A stretch of 23,250 nt of DNA from a virus, in IMG/VR virus record IMGVR_UViG_3300025141_000790, positions 1-23,250 of that record, one strand, 5' to 3'. Position numbers and translations under genes: made by a program. Positions 19,860 to 23,250 of the stretch are shown one piece after another. Below the pieces are notes generated by a model that worked only from the letters and a program-made list of their open reading frames with translations, did no database searches and had not been told where the DNA came from. Position 1 is the stretch's first letter. Each line of letters opens with the position of its first letter.

Positions 19860-20089
19860 CAGTCTAACAGCACCATATAAGCTTTGGCGTTATGCTGTCT
19901 GAAGTAGTTCAGGCCCTTTCTCATTTTGTCCCAGTGCTTAGATCCGCCAGTGCCCAGGGTCCTGTCCTCGATGGTCGCGGCTATCTCATCAATAAAAATT
20001 TTATCATGAATGCGCGCTTCTTCTTTAGTTAACATAACAGCTTCACCATTGAACCTGTTTTTTCGTTCTTCTGTTTTTTCTTTTTTCAT
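19859..20089 (-). CDS. Hypothetical protein preceding GP88
   Basis: A 76-residue, charged, helical protein (KKEKTEERKNRFNGEAVMLT, then EEARIHDKIFIDEIAATIED) with a C-terminal KHWDKMRKGLNYFRQHNAKA block. AAAGGAAAAA precedes the ATG. It is the first gene of the leftward operon driven by the promoter at 20114-20142 and is coupled to the GP88 gene by TGATG. No family recognised, but the pairing with GP88 suggests a joint function. Confidence 0.65.
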   Translation of the reverse strand: MKKEKTEERKNRFNGEAVMLTKEEARIHDKIFIDEIAATIEDRTLGTGGSKHWDKMRKGLNYFRQHNAKAYMVLLD

Positions 20090-20113
20090 TTTTTCCTTTC
20101 GTTTTTAAATCCT

Positions 20114-20142
20114 ATAATATCTTATAGCTTGGGACCTGTCAA
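20114..20142 (-). promoter_or_regulatory. Leftward promoter of the GP88 operon
   Basis: Minus strand: TTGACA (20142-20137), 17 nt, TATTAT (20119-20114), then AAAGG before the ATG. The -35 box is joined directly to octamer repeat array B (CAAGCTTGACA). Confidence 0.72.
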
Positions 20143-20201
20143 GCTTGGGAGCTTGGACGCTTGGACTTTATTGGGCGGGCCCACCCGCTTGGGCGCTTGA
20201 G
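20142..20201. repeat. Octamer repeat array B with GGGCGGGCCCACCC
   Basis: Plus strand: AGCTTGGG, AGCTTGGA, CGCTTGGA (20142-20165), then the 14-mer GGGCGGGCCCACCC (20173-20186), then CGCTTGGG, CGCTTGAG (20186-20201). Upstream of the GP88 operon promoter. Confidence 0.75.
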
Positions 20202-20226
20202 CTCTTACTCTTTTTTTATTTTTTTT

Positions 20227-20258
20227 ATACCGGACCCGCGCTGCCGCGAGTCCGGTAT
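20227..20258. repeat. Long GC-rich hairpin
   Basis: ATACCGGACCCGCG (20227-20240) and CGCGAGTCCGGTAT (20245-20258) pair over 14 positions with one mismatch (a G-U pair in minus-strand RNA) around CTGC. It follows the leftward gene 20280-20837. On that strand the hairpin is followed by an A-rich run, not a U-run, so it is not a standard terminator. Confidence 0.6.
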
Positions 20259-20279
20259 TCCAGATAACAGTTTTATACA

Positions 20280-20837
20280 TTAATTTGATTTTTTTGTACT
20301 TCCACCTTGGATGCTTATGTTGTCTCCGTCAAACCCTGCACCCTTCAACATGTCTCCAATTTTAGAGATCATCTTAACTTCTGCATGTTTTTCGTGTTTG
20401 TCTTTGTATTTTATATATTCCTTGTTCATGATCACAGGCTCAAGTTTACTAAAATAAAATTGAGCATCATTAAAACCATCTTTAGTTTTAATTGATTTTG
20501 ATGTTGCTACATGCCATCTATTATTTTTAAATAGATAGATATATTCAATCATAAATTCACCGTCCATATATCTCATGTAGTGTGATTCATTATTGAAAGT
20601 CTTTGCTGGCTCTTCGTCTCTCTTCCAGTCTCTTCCATAAAAACTACACTCATCAATGGTATCACCTAAATAGCTGGCATCTCCATGATTAAATAATAGT
20701 TCCGCAACATCTCTTTTATTATAATGATCAACCAGGCATTTACCCACTCCGTAAGGGTAGCCGTCCGAGTGTACATATATAACTTTTACTTTTTTTGTCT
20801 TCGGGTCTTCTATTGCTATATTTGATCTTGTACTCAT
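20280..20837 (-). CDS. Conserved phage protein of unknown function (MSTRSNIAIE type)
   Basis: A 185-residue protein with an N-terminal pattern I recognise from many phages: MSTRSNIAIEDPKTKKVKVI (1-20), YVHSDGYPYGVGKCLVDHY (21-39). The usual family pattern is S-T-R-S/T-x-I-A ... Y-x-H-x-D-G-Y-P-x-x-V-G. The middle (YMDGEFMIEYIYLFKNNRWH) is beta-rich; the C-terminal 50 residues are basic and variable, ending in a short flexible tail. Function unknown. AGGAG precedes the ATG; it is driven by the promoter at 20862-20890 and followed by the long hairpin at 20227-20258. Confidence 0.75.
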   Translation of the reverse strand: MSTRSNIAIEDPKTKKVKVIYVHSDGYPYGVGKCLVDHYNKRDVAELLFNHGDASYLGDTIDECSFYGRDWKRDEEPAKTFNNESHYMRYMDGEFMIEYIYLFKNNRWHVATSKSIKTKDGFNDAQFYFSKLEPVIMNKEYIKYKDKHEKHAEVKMISKIGDMLKGAGFDGDNISIQGGSTKKSN

Positions 20838-20861
20838 TTATTTCTCCTTTGTTAATTTTAT

Positions 20862-20890
20862 ATCTTATAATATCCCAGAACCATTGTCAA
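20862..20890 (-). promoter_or_regulatory. Leftward promoter of the 20280-20837 gene
   Basis: Minus strand: TTGACA (20890-20885), 17 nt, TAAGAT (20867-20862), with AGGAG before the ATG. The spacer contains TCTGGGATATTATA, also present (other strand) at the promoter near 22429. The -35 box abuts octamer array C in the same way as at 20142. Confidence 0.7.
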
Positions 20891-20940
20891 GCTTGAAATC
20901 TTACGCTTGCAGGCTTGCAGCTTTCCGGGCGGGCCCACCC
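20889..20940. repeat. Octamer repeat array C with GGGCGGGCCCACCC
   Basis: Degenerate to perfect octamers in 8-nt register on the plus strand (AAGCTTGA, AATCTTAC, GCTTGCAG, GCTTGCAG), then the same 14-mer GGGCGGGCCCACCC (20927-20940) as in array B. Confidence 0.65.
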
Positions 20941-20941
20941 C

Positions 20942-20973
20942 AAAAAAGAAGCGTACAACCTCAGATTGTACGC
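20942..20973 (-). terminator. Leftward intrinsic terminator
   Basis: Minus strand: GCGTACAA - TCTGAGG - TTGTACGC (perfect 8-bp stem, 20973-20951) followed by TTCTTTTTT (20950-20942). No protein gene lies immediately upstream on this strand. Confidence 0.8.
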
Positions 20974-21363
20974 CCCATTCCTAACAGATTGGAATTTTTT
21001 GACCGGTGTTGTCCCGTGCAGGTCGCTGAGTCGCGTCATTATCAGCTTAAGAGATCCCCGACACTACCTGTACTATAGCCGTTTAAATCCGGCAGTTACA
21101 ACACTGATCCCAGATCCTTGCTCTTCACAGGCCGGTTGCATGTGCCTTAGCCCACTAATAACAAGGATCAGGGATCAGTTCTGGTCATTGGTAGGTTAAC
21201 TGATTCGTTAATTTACTTCACAACCAGAAGTTGTCCCAAAAAATTGATGCCTAGTTACAAGATCAATTTAATTCATAAATTCTTTCTGCATTCTGCTTGT
21301 GCGTTTTTGTACTGCCACAAGCAGAATAGCTTAAATGTTATATTAAGTTTTTATAAATAATAT
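20942..21363 (-). ncRNA. Candidate ~420-nt structured non-coding RNA
   Basis: A leftward promoter (21370-21398) and the terminator at 20942-20973 bracket about 420 nt with no good ORF but many inverted repeats: TTCTGCTTGT/ACAAGCAGAA (21291-21300, 21317-21326), AAATTGAT/ATCAATTT (about 21241-21269), a 17-bp arm pair with one mismatch (21104-21120, 21162-21178), GCTGA/TCAGC and ATTCC/GGAAT. It does not match tmRNA, RNase P, 6S or group I intron landmarks that I can recall. The alternative is a DNA-level element such as an origin or attachment region. Confidence 0.42.
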
Positions 21364-21369
21364 AATATC

Positions 21370-21398
21370 TTATATAATCCCTTGACAAGTATTGTCAA
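21370..21398 (-). promoter_or_regulatory. Leftward promoter reading into the candidate ncRNA
   Basis: Minus strand: TTGACA (21398-21393), 17 nt, ATATAA (21375-21370), within GGGATTATATAAGATAT, closely resembling the spacer and -10 of the leftward promoter at 20862-20890. Its -35 box forms a palindrome with that of the rightward promoter (TTGACAAGTATTGTCAA, 21382-21398). Confidence 0.58.
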
Positions 21399-21410
21399 GT
21401 AGTATAAAAA
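21382..21410 (+). promoter_or_regulatory. Rightward promoter of the 21445 gene
   Basis: TTGACA (21382-21387), 17 nt, TAAAAA (21405-21410) (or 15 nt to TATAAA), followed by the CAGAAAGGACA leader and ATG 21445. Divergent from and overlapping the leftward promoter. Confidence 0.6.
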
Positions 21411-21444
21411 TTTATTTATGCAAACAACAGAAAGGACAACAAAC

Positions 21445-22425
21445 ATGAGCAGAATAAGATTGAACCAAGAGTATAGAAACAAGATCGCAAATCGTATGCG
21501 AGTACACTTGGAACAAGAAAACACACAAGAAAAACAAAAGTATGATGACCTCAAAGCAGAACAAATTGAGTTAAATGACAAGGGTTGGAATTTAGCCGAA
21601 ACCATTGTTAGAAAACATTATACACCAGAAGATGTCAAAATGGCATATCATCTACAAAACAAGTTTGAAAATGTTTCGACTATTGCAAAAGATAGTTGTT
21701 TTCATTTTCATTATTTAGGACAAGTAGAAGATAGAGATTATGACAACAAGCCAATTATGAAAGAACAAAATGTTGAAGAGCATTTTGACTTTAAATTAAA
21801 TGGCGAGTTCGAGGGTACTGGTAGCGATAGTTATGATAGCAACAAAGCTTATGGCTATGCTCTATATCGTGATGAACTCAAAGCACAAGATAATTGCAAC
21901 CCAGATATTTTAATTGAGCAAGAGGGTAAAGACAATAACCCACACTTAACAAAATATACTGATAACAATAATAAATATCTTGGGAGTGAGGATAGTGGCT
22001 ATGGCAAACAATGGAACGAGAAATATCAGCTTGACTTAATTGGGCGAGAATATTGTAGAGATAGGTCTATTGCTTGTACGCAAGAACAATTCCTAATGCT
22101 TAAAGAGTGGAAACAAGCAAAAGGTAAATTTGTTATTGCTCATAGAAATTGGATTAAATCTGTATTAGACCAGATGAAAGAAATTAAAATCGGTCTTAAA
22201 GGTTATAAATATTTAGATGAAGCAATAGAATTATCTACTGAACTTGGTTTGAATATTACTGACGCAGAAATAATCAGAACAAACTCTACTGGGCTTGTAA
22301 TCTATAATCCTAAAAATCTTGCTGAAAGAGTTAAAGGAATGAAGAACAAAAATTCTTCAAGAGAGGACAAGATAAAAGCGAGGTTATTGTATGAGCAAAA
22401 CCAAGCTGAAAATAGTGTAAATTAG
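21445..22425 (+). CDS. Hypothetical protein, charged, 326 residues
   Basis: The ATG at 21445 is preferred because AGAAAGGA lies about 9 nt upstream; an ATG at 21418 is almost at the predicted transcription start. The N-terminal third is helical and rich in E, Q, N and K (NKIANRMRVHLEQENTQEKQ), the middle is acidic with many Asp, Asn and Tyr residues (TGSDSYDSNKAYGYALYRDE; EQEGKDNNPHLTKYTDNNNK), and the end is basic and helical. No enzyme motif, signal peptide or membrane segment is seen. Cysteines are few. It opens a new rightward unit whose codon choice (many AAC/AAG) differs a little from the replication block. Function unknown. Confidence 0.7.
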   Translation: MSRIRLNQEYRNKIANRMRVHLEQENTQEKQKYDDLKAEQIELNDKGWNLAETIVRKHYTPEDVKMAYHLQNKFENVSTIAKDSCFHFHYLGQVEDRDYDNKPIMKEQNVEEHFDFKLNGEFEGTGSDSYDSNKAYGYALYRDELKAQDNCNPDILIEQEGKDNNPHLTKYTDNNNKYLGSEDSGYGKQWNEKYQLDLIGREYCRDRSIACTQEQFLMLKEWKQAKGKFVIAHRNWIKSVLDQMKEIKIGLKGYKYLDEAIELSTELGLNITDAEIIRTNSTGLVIYNPKNLAERVKGMKNKNSSREDKIKARLLYEQNQAENSVN

Positions 22426-22428
22426 TTG

Positions 22429-22464
22429 TTGACTATCTGGGGTATTTAATATAATATCCCAGAT
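22429..22464 (+). promoter_or_regulatory. Rightward promoter with overlapping dyad operator
   Basis: TTGACT (22429-22434), 17 nt, TAATAT (22452-22457), then CAGAAAGGAAACA and ATG 22482. The dyad ATCTGGGGTAT (22435-22445) / ATATCCCAGAT (22454-22464), 11-nt arms with one mismatch, covers the spacer and -10 and would suit a dimeric repressor. Confidence 0.65.
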
Positions 22465-22481
22465 ATAACAGAAAGGAAACA

Positions 22482-22745
22482 ATGACAAATAAAGTAGATA
22501 TAAACAATATACCAGATAACTTTGTTGTAACTTATTATGCTAAAAAGCATGAGAAAGTAATTACGAGGAATGGTAGTTGGTTTAAACCAAATACAAATAC
22601 AGTAGGTAAAGCATTTATTTCTAAAAATGGAGTAGTATGTTTTATCTATTGGGACATGGACGCAACACCAGATGAAAAAGGAAATCAATGGAGAATGGCA
22701 AAAAATCCCATGACTATAAAAGCAACCCAAACAATCGAGGCATAA
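22482..22745 (+). CDS. Hypothetical protein
   Basis: An 87-residue soluble protein (DINNIPDNFVVTYYAKKHEK; GSWFKPNTNTVGKAFISKNG; VCFIYWDMDATPDEKGNQW), beta-rich with basic patches. It lies after a promoter with an operator-like dyad, with AGAAAGGAAACA before the ATG. The ATG of the next gene follows its stop immediately. No family recognised. Confidence 0.65.
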   Translation: MTNKVDINNIPDNFVVTYYAKKHEKVITRNGSWFKPNTNTVGKAFISKNGVVCFIYWDMDATPDEKGNQWRMAKNPMTIKATQTIEA

Positions 22746-22943
22746 ATGATATACTTTGTAATACGAAAATATAAATCAAGTCATTCTGAAAATTACAGAA
22801 TAGAAAAACACGCCGATAATTTAGATGACGCAAATAAATTTTTATCTGCATTATCTTTATTAGATAGTGATGATTATGTTAGCTTTTTTATTTCTTCGCA
22901 TAAATTTGAAGAACCATTAATCCTAACGAAAGAGGTGGCATAA
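22746..22943 (+). CDS. Small hypothetical protein
   Basis: A 65-residue protein (MIYFVIRKYKSSHSENYRIE, then DDANKFLSALSLLDSDDYVS) with a beta-alpha-beta look and no membrane segment. It starts directly after the upstream stop and its TAA overlaps the next ATG (TAATG). Function unknown. Confidence 0.6.
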   Translation: MIYFVIRKYKSSHSENYRIEKHADNLDDANKFLSALSLLDSDDYVSFFISSHKFEEPLILTKEVA

Positions 22944-23089
22944 TGAATAGATTAGACTTAACAAAAGCAAGTGAAGTGGAATTATATTCTTATCAAATTT
23001 CTTTGCTTACATTAATAAATCACATGAGAGAAGAACTTGTAAGAGTTAAAGAAAAACTTGAACGAGTAAAAAAGAAAGGCAATCAATAA
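22943..23089 (+). CDS. Small helical protein
   Basis: A 48-residue, nearly all-helical ORF (NRLDLTKASEVELYSYQISL, then MREELVRVKEKLERVKKKG) with coiled-coil potential. It is coupled on both sides by TAATG overlaps. GAGGTGG lies just upstream of the start and supports translation. Confidence 0.58.
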   Translation: MNRLDLTKASEVELYSYQISLLTLINHMREELVRVKEKLERVKKKGNQ

Positions 23090-23250
23090 TGATTGATTAC
23101 AATTTAGTCCTATACATTGGTATAGGGCTAATTGTTTTTGGTTTTGTTTTATTTCTTGTTTCAATTCATTTTGAAAGACAAGCAGAAATAAAACTTTTTA
23201 AACTAGAACAATTAGACAAAGCATTTAGAAAGGCAAAAGAAAATGATAAC
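23089..23250 (+). CDS. Membrane protein, cut by the right edge
   Basis: The frame is open to the end of the window (54 codons visible). It has a membrane helix at about 6-26 (LVLYIGIGLIVFGFVLFLVS) followed by a charged helix (FERQAEIKLFKLEQLDKAFR). It starts at a TAATG overlap with AAAGAAAGG upstream. Anchor plus coiled coil again; function unknown. Confidence 0.6.
   Translation, partial: MIDYNLVLYIGIGLIVFGFVLFLVSIHFERQAEIKLFKLEQLDKAFRKAKENDN

Noticed and set aside
19153-20920. Repeat arrays as CRISPR
   Set aside because: Repeats are 8-bp tandem units without spacers of constant length, and no cas gene is present (the Cas4-like nuclease at 16651 is a phage RecB-type enzyme).
20915-21199. 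A 94-codon rightward frame over the candidate ncRNA
   Set aside because: No ribosome binding site, no recognisable domain, and it crosses the terminator and long inverted repeats, which explain the sequence better.
20930-21400. tRNA or tmRNA in the structured non-coding region
   Set aside because: I found no cloverleaf with a T-psi-C arm (GTTCRA) or acceptor pairing, and no tmRNA-like end.

Overview
The window looks like part of an AT-rich tailed dsDNA phage genome from marine bacterioplankton (caudovirus; the gene types and short conserved proteins resemble uncultured marine phage genomes as I remember them). Evidence is the dense packing with 1-60 nt overlaps, many proteins under 80 residues, phage-type family A DNA polymerase, small terminase, GP88-family and DUF3310-type proteins, two homing endonucleases and no tRNA, rRNA or host housekeeping gene. 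The host cannot be read from the sequence; a Gram-negative host is inferred from several lipobox proteins and sigma70-like promoters.

Layout. 1-1190 (+): end of the late/virion block (C-terminus of a large protein, then an M15 peptidase that is the likely endolysin). 1187-2617 (-): SNF2-type helicase. A shared bidirectional promoter at 2638-2675 separates it from the long rightward replication block 2677-9690: two conserved unknown proteins, a putative ssDNA-binding protein, an archaeo-eukaryotic-type primase (TOTE-like), a UvrD-like helicase, a DUF3310 protein and DNA polymerase A with Leu at the position equivalent to E. coli 762. 9693-13788 (+) is a chain of tiny membrane, lipoprotein, zinc-ribbon and basic proteins, including two tandem copies of a 'TM coiled-coil protein + lipoprotein' pair and an ArfA-like protein. 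13785-14136 holds a GC-rich island with a mini-ORF and an isolated leftward exported protein. 14202-17370 (+): ribbon-helix-helix regulator, zinc-finger protein, a lipoprotein hidden in another frame, 2OG-Fe(II) oxygenase, LAGLIDADG and HNH endonucleases and a RecB/Cas4-like nuclease. 17371-17732 is non-coding and carries twin GGTACAATT repeats. 17733-20837 mixes strands: small terminase (-), a PD-(D/E)XK nuclease (+), and a GC-rich leftward GP88 operon. 20838-21444 is non-coding but strongly structured. 21445-23250 (+) is a run of unknown proteins.

Regulation. At least eight promoters of the form TTGAC(A/T)-N17-TATA-like can be read, several followed by a common CAGAAAGGA leader. Two leftward promoters are preceded by arrays of an 8-bp tandem repeat (CAAGCNNN on the minus strand) and the 14-mer GGGCGGGCCCACCC; MetJ-type ribbon-helix-helix proteins bind 8-bp tandem boxes, and this phage encodes an RHH protein. 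The most striking unexplained item is a candidate ~420-nt leftward non-coding RNA (about 21363 to 20942) with its own promoter, a chain of inverted repeats and an intrinsic terminator.
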